From Lachnospiraceae bacterium (GTDB lineage: Bacteria > Bacillota > Clostridia > Lachnospirales > Lachnospiraceae), in contig JAHZHB010000089.1 in the NCBI GenBank assembly GCA_019420465.1, positions 1 through 26,073 on the forward strand: a stretch of DNA of 26,073 nucleotides, in the 5' to 3' direction. A program made the translations under genes and the position numbers. Each line of letters begins with the position of its first letter. The first letter of the stretch is position 1. The notes under the pieces are model-generated. The model was not told the DNA's origin, did no database searches, and saw nothing but the letters and a program-made list of their open reading frames with translations. Below, in pieces: positions 6,900 to 14,038 of this stretch.

Positions 6900-8687
6900 T
6901 TATTTTTTCTGTGCTTCGATGGCTTCTGCCAGTTCATTTAAGTATTCCCAACGCTCCATCTTCTCTTCCAGTGCCTGCTCTTTATCGGCCTTTTCCTTTT
7001 CAAGCTCTCCAAGCTTCACAAAATCTCTCGCGTACTGCAGAAATTCTTTCTCGATCTGTTCCAGACGATTTTCCAGTGCAGCGATATCATCATCGATCGT
7101 CTCGTACTCTTTCTGCTCTTTGTAGGAAAATTTCAGCCGCTTTTCATGGGTTTTGACCGTTTTCTCTTTTTTCTCCTCCGCCGGTTTTTCTGCCGTTTCC
7201 TGTGGATGGCGGATTTTGTACATCTCACGGTATTCGGTGTATCCACCTTCATACTGCTGCAGATATCCGTCCTCCTCAAAAGCAAAGATCCTGTCTGCCA
7301 CGCTGTCGAGGAAATATCGGTCATGGGATACCGTAATGATGATACCCACAAAGCTGTCCAGATAATCCTCCAGGATCGTCAGTGTCGGGATATCCAGATC
7401 GTTGGTCGGCTCATCCAGAATCAGCACATTCGGTGACTCCATCAGCACACGGCACAGATAGAGACGTCTGAGCTCACCGCCGGACAGCTTTTCCAACGGT
7501 GTATACTGTATCGCAGAGTCAAAAAGAAAACGTTCCAGAAGCTGCGATGCCGAGATCCGACCATCCTTTGTCAGGATATACTCCGCCGTATCCTTGATAT
7601 AGTCAATCACGCGCTGTCTCTTGTCCATGATGGGCGTCTCCTGCGCAAAATAGCCGATCTTTATCGTTTCGCCGATCTCGATCGTACCTTCATCCGGCAT
7701 CTCCTGACCGATCAGCATTTTTAACAGCGTCGATTTACCACAGCCATTCGGTCCTATGATGCCCAGACGCTGATTTTTTAACAGAATATAGCTGAAATCC
7801 CGGATCAGCACCCGGTTGCCATAGCTTTTGCTGATATGGGAAAATTCGATCGTCTTTTTCCCCATACGGGTTTCTATGGAATCCAGCTCCACATGCTGTA
7901 CAGGAACAGGCGCTTTGCCGTTTTTCAGATCCTCCAGGCGTTCCAGACGGGCTCTCTGCTTGGTCGAGCGGGCACGACAGCCACGGCTGGCCCACTCCAG
8001 TTCCATACGCAGAATGCTCTTTCTCTTACGCTCGCTGGCAAACTCCATCTCCTCACGCTGTGCTTTCATCTCCAGAAAGCCCTCATAACCGGCAGGATAG
8101 CTGTACAGGCTGCCATGGTCGATCTCCACGATCCGGTTCGTTACGCGGTCCAGAAAATACCGGTCATGGGTTACCATAACGACAACGCCGCGAAAAGCTT
8201 TTAAATACTCTTCCAGCCATACGACCATCTCATTGTCCAGGTGGTTGGTCGGCTCGTCCAGCACCAGCATATCGGTCGGATTGACTACAGCTCTGGCAAG
8301 AGCCACACGTTTCTTCTGTCCGCCGGACAGATGGGTCACGCTGGTATCATAGTCTGAAAAGCCCAGTCGGTTTAAGATATTTTTGGCTTCTCCTTCGATA
8401 TTCCAGTCGCCTGCAGCCTGTGCCATGACGTAGGACAGAATGGATTCTTCTTTTGGAAACTCCGGATTTTGCGGCAACCAGGTAATATGCAGGTTATTCT
8501 GCATCACGACCTGACCGTCATCCGGCTGCTCCACTCCAGCCAGGATCCGAAGCAATGTCGTCTTTCCCGTACCATTGATACCGATGATACCGATCTTGTC
8601 TCCCTCCTGGATTCCGCAGGAGGCATCCTCAAATATGGTCTTTTCTCCGTATACTTTATGAATATGTTCTATTGTCAGCAGATTCAT
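6900..8687 (-). CDS. ABC-F family ATPase (Uup-like)
   Basis: A 595-residue soluble protein with two ABC ATPase domains and no membrane segments, the mark of ABC-F ribosome-associated factors. Domain 1 has Walker A GINGTGKT (36-43), signature LSGGQ (120-124) and Walker B LVLDEPTNHLD. The charged linker follows at about 205-255. Domain 2 has GPNGCGKS (312-319), LSGGE (401-405) and LILDEPTNDLD. A lysine/glutamate-rich C-terminal coiled coil (about 515-595) suggests the Uup subgroup rather than antibiotic-resistance ABC-F proteins. The likely role is an ATP-dependent action on stalled or assembling ribosomes. The ATG at 8687 is preferred: AGGAG lies 9 bp before it, but only 3 bp before the ATG at 8693. 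A terminator follows at 6772-6812. Confidence 0.9.
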   Translation of the reverse strand: MNLLTIEHIHKVYGEKTIFEDASCGIQEGDKIGIIGINGTGKTTLLRILAGVEQPDDGQVVMQNNLHITWLPQNPEFPKEESILSYVMAQAAGDWNIEGEAKNILNRLGFSDYDTSVTHLSGGQKKRVALARAVVNPTDMLVLDEPTNHLDNEMVVWLEEYLKAFRGVVVMVTHDRYFLDRVTNRIVEIDHGSLYSYPAGYEGFLEMKAQREEMEFASERKRKSILRMELEWASRGCRARSTKQRARLERLEDLKNGKAPVPVQHVELDSIETRMGKKTIEFSHISKSYGNRVLIRDFSYILLKNQRLGIIGPNGCGKSTLLKMLIGQEMPDEGTIEIGETIKIGYFAQETPIMDKRQRVIDYIKDTAEYILTKDGRISASQLLERFLFDSAIQYTPLEKLSGGELRRLYLCRVLMESPNVLILDEPTNDLDIPTLTILEDYLDSFVGIIITVSHDRYFLDSVADRIFAFEEDGYLQQYEGGYTEYREMYKIRHPQETAEKPAEEKKEKTVKTHEKRLKFSYKEQKEYETIDDDIAALENRLEQIEKEFLQYARDFVKLGELEKEKADKEQALEEKMERWEYLNELAEAIEAQKK

Positions 8688-8710
8688 CTGCATATTCTCC
8701 TGTCTGTATC

Positions 8711-8743
8711 ACAGGTTTCCAAACTATGGTTTTCAAAACCTGT
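8711..8743. repeat. Inverted repeat in the ABC-F leader
   Basis: Perfect 8-bp arms ACAGGTTT (8711-8718) and AAACCTGT (8736-8743) in the 63-bp gap between the DUF5662 stop and the ABC-F start. On the minus strand it is not followed by a T run, so it is not a normal terminator of the DUF5662 operon. A weak TTGAAA-N17-TGTGAT lies within it. Confidence 0.4.
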
Positions 8744-8750
8744 TTATTTT

Positions 8751-9308
8751 CTATTTTTTCCCCAGATATACATAGCGGACGTAATCGTACATGGCGTCCT
8801 CACCTTCTTCTGCCAGAATCCGCAGGATATAGGCCAGTTCCCGCTTGGTCTGTTCATGGACAAACCACAGCTTCTCCTTGTTTCGCTCATAGTATTCCAG
8901 CGGCATGGCATCGGTATACTTTTTACCATTGTATACCTGGGATGCACTGATCCTGTCCATGACCATTTCCGCCACATACCGCCTCGGCATCCTTGCACCG
9001 GCCAGAATACGCTCGCCACGGTTCGGGTCATAATCCACCCAGTATTCATAATGGTGCTTATTTCTGCCCTTATGGTGCAGCCAGGACAGCGATACACCGA
9101 TGTCTTCACGCTCTGCATTGTTCGGACTGCGGTTTCCCTGATAGTAGCTGGCACCTACCATAAACTCTGTCGGTGCGTACTTGGACAGATCATGCATAAG
9201 TCCCTGTCTGTACAGACCGACCCGGAAACATTTTTGCATAACCAGTATCTTATGGGTCGTTATCGTTTTGAAATGATGTAAAGCGCCATACAGCGTCGGT
9301 TTTTTCAT
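8751..9308 (-). CDS. DUF5662 family protein
   Basis: A 185-residue soluble protein recognised as DUF5662. Histidines and an Asp are arranged like an HD-type metal-binding site: H19, H39-D40 (LMHDLSKY), H78-H79 and H85-H86 (HHKGRNKHHYEYW). A hydrolase activity is therefore possible but not shown. The family is common in Firmicutes gut bacteria and in phages, and its function is unknown. Its ATG overlaps the stop of the GH13-like gene by 4 bp (ATGA at 9305-9308), so the two are probably translationally coupled. It is the last gene of the exonuclease III - GH13 - DUF5662 operon. Confidence 0.8.
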   Translation of the reverse strand: MKKPTLYGALHHFKTITTHKILVMQKCFRVGLYRQGLMHDLSKYAPTEFMVGASYYQGNRSPNNAEREDIGVSLSWLHHKGRNKHHYEYWVDYDPNRGERILAGARMPRRYVAEMVMDRISASQVYNGKKYTDAMPLEYYERNKEKLWFVHEQTKRELAYILRILAEEGEDAMYDYVRYVYLGKK

Positions 9309-11197
9309 AGATTCACACTTTCTGTTTTGGTGACTTTGCCTTTTTTCGGATGCTTTTTCTCCGGTTTTACGGTCTCTCTGGCACAGTAGATCTGCACACA
9401 GCGGCCATTCACCCGGATCATCTTCTGATCTGCAGCAACCTCTTCCTGCCCTGCCGGCAGAAACGTCTCCTCACGGCGTGTATCCGCCATCAGGCACCAC
9501 TGCCATCCGCTGTCCAGTGTCGGCAGGGCAAACTCTGCCTCGCCCCAGTACATACTGCAGACCACGTACAGATACCTCTCTGTCTCCGCTTCCACGTAGG
9601 CACCATTGTACAGCATACCCACACCACGGTCCGCAGGTTCCGTGCCTACGACCCAGGCCCTGTCGGAATGATAGGACAGATCCGGTGCTCCTTTTGCCTG
9701 ATAATCCGTGTTTCGCGGCTGTTTTTCCATGGAAAATACCGGATGTGCCCGGCGAAAAGCGATCAACTGTCTGACAAACTGCAAAAATCTCTTGTCTGCC
9801 TTTTTTCTGCTGTAGTTCACCCAGCCAAGCGGATTGTCCTGACACCAGGCATTATTGTTGCCCTGCTGGGAATTTCCACATTCATCGCCGGCATACAGCA
9901 TGGGAATTCCCTGGGACAGATATAACATCATCAGCGCATTTTTTTTCTGGATCATTCTAAGTGCATTGACCTGCTTTTTGCGGGAAGGCCCTTCCTCTCC
10001 GCAGTTCCAGCTGTAATTTTGCCAGCTGCCATCCCGGTTGTCCTCACCGTTGGCCTCATTATGCCGGAAATCATAGCTTACCGCATCCTGCAGGGTAAAG
10101 CCATCATGGGATGCCACATAGTTGATCCGTTCGATGCTGTCGGGATTGCAGCGTTCTGCCTGGATAAAGGCATGCAGCTGATTCTCATCGCTCTTCATAT
10201 AGGAACGGATACAGCACTGAAAATGATTGTCCGCTGTAGCGATATGACGGACTGTCGGGCTGTCACCACCGCAGATCTGTTCATCCGCATAGGAAAAGAT
10301 CAGACGCGTAGATGCAAACACCGGATCATGCGAAAGCTCTGCCACCGGGATCTTTTGCCCAAATACAGCAAAACCGTCAACATCATACTGCAGCTTCCAG
10401 AACAGAAGAACACGGCGGATCAGTGCCACATCGCATGTGCTGTCAAAATAAAACTCCATATAGACAGCCAGTCCCGCATTATGTGCACTCTGCACAAGAT
10501 CTGCGAATTCCTTTTGGGGATTTTTCCCATAGCAGTACGATGCCTTTGGTGCAAAATAAAAGCCGCCGGTATAGCCCCAGTAATTGACAGGTCCCGCCAT
10601 ATCCTCCGGCACTTCATATTTGCCGATCGTTCTGCCCGGCTTTCTTTCAAAAAAGTCATAGCACGGCATAAGCACGATCCCGCTCATCCCAAGCTCGCGG
10701 ATATAATTCAGCCGTTCCCGGACGCCGGCAAACGTACCCTTACGACGCACACCGGAGGACGCATCCATAGAACATCCACGGACATGCAGCTTGTATAAAA
10801 GCGTATCCTGTGCCGGTAAATATGCCGGTTCCTTTGTCAGCTGCTTTGGCGGCAGATAGCCACACAGACAGCCCTCTATACGATCCGTTCCAAAAGCTTC
10901 CCTGCCGTAGATGATCCCTGCGTACGGATCCGGTGTCTCCCTGTCATCCAGTACAAAGGTATACAGCCACGGAAAACGACGGATGCCTGTCAGCTGTACA
11001 GAAGCGATCCGGCCGATGCAGCTTTCCTCCGGAAAGGCGATCTCCTGTACTACGGTCTTTTTATCCTGCGCATATAAACGCAGGGCCACCTTTTTAGCCT
11101 GTTTTTTGTCTATAGCCGCCTGAAATCCTTCGACGGTTTCCGTCAGTCCGAGAATTCCGTTAAACCCCGGCCAGACGGTGATCTTTTTCTCCGTCAT
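9305..11197 (-). CDS. GH13 debranching-enzyme homologue, probably catalytically inactive
   Basis: A 630-residue protein with a glycogen-debranching (GlgX/isoamylase, GH13_11-like) frame: CBM48-like N-terminus (about 5-100), LYKLHVRG (134-141), NYWGYTGGFYFAPKASY (205-221), SHDGFTLQDAVSYD (363-376), RHNEANGEDNRDG (378-390), SQGIPMLYAGDE (428-439) and QQGNNNAWCQDN (444-455). The catalytic blocks are altered. Region I (normally DVVFNH) reads YMEFYFD. Region II (normally GFRFDLA) reads GFAVFGQ (275-281), so the nucleophile Asp is gone. The acid/base block (normally LIAEPWD) reads LIFSYAD. About 40 residues between regions I and II are missing. It may bind glucan without cutting it. No signal peptide is present. 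It lies 11 bp after exonuclease III and overlaps DUF5662. A lysine-rich tail ends it. Confidence 0.82.
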   Translation of the reverse strand: MTEKKITVWPGFNGILGLTETVEGFQAAIDKKQAKKVALRLYAQDKKTVVQEIAFPEESCIGRIASVQLTGIRRFPWLYTFVLDDRETPDPYAGIIYGREAFGTDRIEGCLCGYLPPKQLTKEPAYLPAQDTLLYKLHVRGCSMDASSGVRRKGTFAGVRERLNYIRELGMSGIVLMPCYDFFERKPGRTIGKYEVPEDMAGPVNYWGYTGGFYFAPKASYCYGKNPQKEFADLVQSAHNAGLAVYMEFYFDSTCDVALIRRVLLFWKLQYDVDGFAVFGQKIPVAELSHDPVFASTRLIFSYADEQICGGDSPTVRHIATADNHFQCCIRSYMKSDENQLHAFIQAERCNPDSIERINYVASHDGFTLQDAVSYDFRHNEANGEDNRDGSWQNYSWNCGEEGPSRKKQVNALRMIQKKNALMMLYLSQGIPMLYAGDECGNSQQGNNNAWCQDNPLGWVNYSRKKADKRFLQFVRQLIAFRRAHPVFSMEKQPRNTDYQAKGAPDLSYHSDRAWVVGTEPADRGVGMLYNGAYVEAETERYLYVVCSMYWGEAEFALPTLDSGWQWCLMADTRREETFLPAGQEEVAADQKMIRVNGRCVQIYCARETVKPEKKHPKKGKVTKTESVNL

Positions 11198-11208
11198 ATA
11201 CGCTCTCC

Positions 11209-11964
11209 TTATAGTCTGATGTCCAGTTCTACCGGACAGTGATCGGAACCCTCGATCGCCGTATGGATTCTGGCATCTTCCAGCCTGTCCTTCAGACTCT
11301 CTGACACGCAGAAATAGTCAATACGCCATCCGGCATTTTTCTTTCGTGCCTGAAAACGGTAGGACCACCAGGAATAAACGCCTTCTGTATCCGGATAAAA
11401 ATACCGCCAGGTATCGATAAACCCTGCCTCCAGCAGTCTGGTAAAGCAGGCTCTTTCTTCATCGGTAAATCCCGCATTTTTTCTGTTCGTCTTTGGATTT
11501 TTCAGATCGATCTCCTGATGTGCCACATTCAGATCTCCGCAGAAGATCACCGGTTTTTTCGTTTCCAGCTGTTTCAGATATGCCAGAAAATCTTCTTCCC
11601 ACTGCATACGGTAGTCAAGCCTTGCCAGCTCATTCTGCGAATTCGGTGTATAGACAGTCACCAGATAAAACTCCGGATATTCCAGCGTGATCACACGGCC
11701 TTCATGGTCATGCTGCTCTATGCCCATACCATAGGAAACACTAAGCGGCTTTAGCCTGGTAAATATGGCCGTCCCGGAATACCCTTTCTTTTCTGCATAG
11801 TTCCAGTACATATGATAGCCCGGAAGCTCAAGGTCGATCTGTCCTTCCTGCAGTTTGCTCTCCTGTATGCAGAAAATATCGGCATCCAGTGCCCGAAAGC
11901 TCTCCAGAAAACCCTTTTTCACACAGGCCCTGAGTCCGTTAACATTCCATGATATCAGCTTCAT
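11209..11964 (-). CDS. xth: Exodeoxyribonuclease III (AP endonuclease)
   Basis: A 251-residue member of the ExoIII/ExoA family, which cuts DNA 5' to abasic sites and trims 3' ends during base-excision repair. All catalytic motifs are present: SWNVNGLRA (5-13), IQESKL with E35, YTPNSQ (105-110), GDLNVAH with D144 and N146, and the C-terminal GSDHCPV with D241-H242. The length is normal. A GGGAG run about 9-13 bp before the ATG supports the start, and a near-consensus promoter lies at 11999-12028. It is the first gene of an operon with the GH13-like protein (11-bp gap) and DUF5662, an unusual pairing of DNA repair with carbohydrate-type genes. Confidence 0.95.
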   Translation of the reverse strand: MKLISWNVNGLRACVKKGFLESFRALDADIFCIQESKLQEGQIDLELPGYHMYWNYAEKKGYSGTAIFTRLKPLSVSYGMGIEQHDHEGRVITLEYPEFYLVTVYTPNSQNELARLDYRMQWEEDFLAYLKQLETKKPVIFCGDLNVAHQEIDLKNPKTNRKNAGFTDEERACFTRLLEAGFIDTWRYFYPDTEGVYSWWSYRFQARKKNAGWRIDYFCVSESLKDRLEDARIHTAIEGSDHCPVELDIRL

Positions 11965-11998
11965 TTTTCTTTTCTCCCTGCCTTATTTTCTATCTCTG

Positions 11999-12028
11999 AT
12001 TATAAACAATTCCTGCCTGTACTGTCAA
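11999..12028 (-). promoter_or_regulatory. Promoter of the exonuclease III operon
   Basis: The minus strand reads TTGACA (12023-12028), an 18-bp spacer, then TATAAT (11999-12004), 35 bp before the start codon. Both hexamers are exact consensus. Confidence 0.8.
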
Positions 12029-12123
12029 ATTTTCTACAGTGTATCTTTTGTCTTGTCATCCATGCCTTTTCCCACCTTTACAGATTGTATTTCTATTTTT
12101 TTCATCTTTTCAGAGATTATGGC

Positions 12124-12152
12124 TTTACATTTTTCTTTTATTATGCTATTGT
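12124..12152 (+). promoter_or_regulatory. Putative promoter of the Rpn nuclease gene
   Basis: TTTACA (12124-12129), a 17-bp spacer and TATTGT (12147-12152), with a TG one base before the -10 (extended -10). Transcription from here would give a leader of about 130 nt. The 327-bp gap from 11965 to 12291 holds this promoter, the divergent one at 11999-12028 and the leader hairpins, with no other gene. Confidence 0.5.
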
Positions 12153-12238
12153 ACATATACAGACAAACACATTTCATTATTACAGGAATCTCTTCCGGTC
12201 ACTCGACCAACTGAAATCCCCTGTTTTAACAATTTTAG

Positions 12239-12283
12239 CGGAGGATTCGCCCTGTAATGGCCATCCTCCGGATTCGAAGGAGG
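12239..12283 (+). promoter_or_regulatory. Leader with alternative hairpins covering the Shine-Dalgarno site
   Basis: CGGAGGAT (12239-12246) pairs perfectly with ATCCTCCG (12263-12270). The same CCTCC (12265-12269) can instead pair with GGAGG at 12279-12283, the ribosome-binding site of the Rpn gene, over a 9-nt loop. The two pairings exclude each other, as in a translational switch. Signal and function are not known. Confidence 0.4.
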
Positions 12284-12291
12284 TAATTTTC

Positions 12292-13305
12292 ACGAAAAAA
12301 CAATCTTTAAAACCAGATGCAGTTCTTAAAGCTTTCTGGCAGAACAATGTTCATTTTGCGGATCTCTTTAATGCGGCTCTGTTTGATGGACAGCCTGTAC
12401 TCGATCCTGACAAACTTCTGGATGGTGATACCGATCTGTCTGTAATAGTGCCAGACAGGGAACATCTGCATACCATCCAAAAAGCATTCGATGTCGTTAA
12501 AAAAACGGTTCATGGTGTGGACTATGTTCTTTTGGTATTGGAAAATCAGCAGAACATTCACTACGCCATGCCCCTTCGACAGATGCTGAACGAAGCTCTT
12601 GCCTATTATAAGGAATACACAGAAATCGCTTTTCAGCATGGAGTCAAAAAGGACTTTACTTCTGGTGCCGAATTTCTCTCAAAATTCAAAAAAACTGACC
12701 GGTTACATCCTATCATCAGTCTGTGCGTATACTATGGTGAGGAAGAATGGGATGGTCCTGTCACATTAAAGGAAATGATGCAGGTGCCAGAACATTTGCA
12801 ACATCTGGTGGCAGATTACAGAATACATCTGGTTCAACTACATAACAGCGGAAGTCTGCGTTTTCGTGATGACGATGTCAGATGTGTATTCGAAATCTGC
12901 CGTTTACTGTATGACTGCAACGGCTCACACTATAAAAATATTTACAACAATCAGCCTGTCCGACCCGATCTCGGTATTGTGATCGGAACAATTGTCGGTT
13001 CAAAAAAGATAATAGAAGCCGCTCAAAAAGCAGCACAATCAAAGGAGGAGTTACTTATGTGGAGTTCTTTACGTAAATGGGAAACAGAATGTGAAATGCG
13101 CGGGGAAGCCCGTGGGGAAGCCCGCGGAGAAGCTCGTGGGGAAGCTCGCGGAGAAGCCCGCGGAGAACGTAACGGATTATTTAAAGGTATCATTTCTGCC
13201 TACAAAGAGTTTAATATATCAGCAGAAACTGCCATTGAAAAGCTCACAAATGCACATGATATTTCACCCGATGAAGCCGCCCGTTATGTAAAACAGTATT
13301 GGTAA
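12292..13305 (+). CDS. Rpn-family PD-(D/E)XK nuclease / putative transposase, ACG in place of the start codon
   Basis: A 337-residue protein of the Rpn (recombination-promoting nuclease, Transposase_31-like) family, which is often multi-copy in Lachnospiraceae. The nuclease core shows LLDGDTDLSVIV and LLVLENQQNIHYAMPLR, where the E-x-Q is the expected active-site element; then FLSKFKKTDRLHPIISLCVYY and YGEEEWDGP. The C-terminus has six RGEA-type repeats and a short helical tail. GGAGG sits 8 bp before an ACG codon (12292-12294), followed by AAA AAA CAA, where relatives have ATG AAA AAA. The next in-frame ATG comes only about 100 residues later. Translation may use ACG weakly, or the gene may be a start-loss pseudogene. 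An in-frame ATG at 12085 lies ahead of the likely promoter and encodes unrelated hydrophobic sequence. A terminator follows. Confidence 0.75.
   Translation, partial: TKKQSLKPDAVLKAFWQNNVHFADLFNAALFDGQPVLDPDKLLDGDTDLSVIVPDREHLHTIQKAFDVVKKTVHGVDYVLLVLENQQNIHYAMPLRQMLNEALAYYKEYTEIAFQHGVKKDFTSGAEFLSKFKKTDRLHPIISLCVYYGEEEWDGPVTLKEMMQVPEHLQHLVADYRIHLVQLHNSGSLRFRDDDVRCVFEICRLLYDCNGSHYKNIYNNQPVRPDLGIVIGTIVGSKKIIEAAQKAAQSKEELLMWSSLRKWETECEMRGEARGEARGEARGEARGEARGERNGLFKGIISAYKEFNISAETAIEKLTNAHDISPDEAARYVKQYW
13099..13170 (+). repeat. Six 12-bp tandem repeats encoding Arg-Gly-Glu-Ala
   Basis: Six consecutive 12-bp units of the form CG(C/T)GG(G/A)GAAGC(C/T) encode R-G-E-A; the last unit ends in Arg. They vary only at synonymous third positions, apart from the last unit. 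They lie near the C-terminus of the Rpn protein, in frame, so unit gain or loss changes the tail length by 4 residues without a frameshift. Confidence 0.95.
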
Positions 13306-13324
13306 TCTTTGGGCGAAAAAGAAG

Positions 13325-13369
13325 AAAAAGGGATCCGACACAACCTGCCGAATCCCTTTTTTTCTTTTT
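13325..13369. terminator. Rho-independent terminator of the Rpn gene
   Basis: AAAAAGGGAT-c-CG pairs with CG-a-ATCCCTTTTT, followed by more T. Its A-rich left side lets it work on the minus strand too, for the converging DUF1292 gene. Confidence 0.8.
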
Positions 13370-13382
13370 GCCAAGCCTATCA

Positions 13383-13407
13383 ATAATTGATCCAGTGGAT
13401 CAATTAT
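13383..13407. repeat. 25-bp perfect inverted repeat
   Basis: ATAATTGATCC-agt-GGATCAATTAT: 11-bp arms around a 3-bp centre, between converging genes. It has no T run on either side, so it is not a typical terminator. It could be a protein-binding site or the remains of a mobile repeat. Confidence 0.6.
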
Positions 13408-13481
13408 GATTTATGATACTGTTCTCAACGGTATCTGCATACGTTCAACCGTGCGCTTCTACCGCCTGTCGGGTATTTGTT

Positions 13482-13835
13482 TTACAGATCCTCGCCATCT
13501 ACCAGCTCATCAAACTCGGCACTGTCGAGCATCTCGTCGAATGCCTCGGAAGCAGCTTCGTACTCGTCATCATCTTCGATGTTGTCCAGCTGCGGATTAC
13601 CGTTGACTTCGAAATAACGGTACAAGTATACCTCGCCGTCATGATTCTCTCCGTTTTCATCCAGTGGAAGCAGTGCGATATACTGCTTGTCCTGGCACGG
13701 GAAAATACTGATGACGGAACATTCCAGTTCGGAATCATCATCGAGCGTCAGTGTCACTGTGGAACGGTCGCAGTCATCACCACAGCTGGCGCAGTTGCCG
13801 CTGCAGCTGCCGCCATTATTAAATGTTTCAGCCAT
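13482..13835 (-). CDS. DUF1292 domain protein with Cys-rich N-terminus
   Basis: A 117-residue acidic protein matching DUF1292 (TVTLTLDDDSELECSVISIF, then YIALLPLDENGEN and VYLYRYFE). The domain is widespread in Firmicutes, often next to yrrK and udk, and has no known activity. An N-terminal cluster, C11, C15, C18 and C22 within SCSGNCASCGDDC, could bind metal. The last 35 residues are strongly acidic. GAGAGG lies about 10 bp before the ATG, and a possible promoter is at 13866-13894. The gene stands alone, converging with the Rpn gene. Confidence 0.85.
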   Translation of the reverse strand: MAETFNNGGSCSGNCASCGDDCDRSTVTLTLDDDSELECSVISIFPCQDKQYIALLPLDENGENHDGEVYLYRYFEVNGNPQLDNIEDDDEYEAASEAFDEMLDSAEFDELVDGEDL

Positions 13836-13865
13836 TGCTTGTTTACCTCTCTTTTTTCAATAGAT

Positions 13866-13894
13866 AAAATAACTTTACCAGATGAAGGATGCAA
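13866..13894 (-). promoter_or_regulatory. Putative promoter of the DUF1292 gene
   Basis: The minus strand reads TTGCAT (13889-13894), a 17-bp spacer, then TATTTT (13866-13871), about 30 bp before the start codon. Confidence 0.35.
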
Positions 13895-13979
13895 AAGCAA
13901 GAGGCAGTGGGAAACTCGGCCAGGAAAAGCAGACATAACAACCTTTTTACACAAGTACGATGCATCTGTTAAAGAACTG

Positions 13980-13988
13980 TGCTATACT
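13980..13988 (+). promoter_or_regulatory. Extended -10 promoter of the PLP decarboxylase gene
   Basis: TGCTATACT is an extended -10, with no good -35 at the expected distance. It lies about 50 bp before the start codon at 14039. Confidence 0.4.
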
Positions 13989-14038
13989 GAAAAAGTTTAC
14001 AATAATAAAATTACCAGAAAGGCCATCTTTTATTTTTT

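Noticed and set aside
6900..8687. ABC-F as an antibiotic-resistance protein
   Set aside because: The C-terminal coiled coil and lack of an extended interdomain arm fit housekeeping Uup-like members better, and no leader peptide was found.
8469..9281. Long + strand open frame (270 codons) opposite the ABC-F and DUF5662 genes
   Set aside because: The minus-strand genes carry clear family motifs; this frame shows none.
10019..10798. Long + strand open frame (259 codons) opposite the GH13-like gene
   Set aside because: It is the complement of conserved GH13 sequence and has no start signal or motif.
12085..12291. N-terminal extension of the Rpn protein from the ATG at 12085
   Set aside because: It starts ahead of the likely promoter, has no ribosome-binding site, encodes Phe/Tyr-rich sequence unlike the family, and spans the leader hairpins.
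13099..13170. Tandem repeats that might suggest a CRISPR array
   Set aside because: Units are 12 bp with no spacers and encode RGEA in frame.
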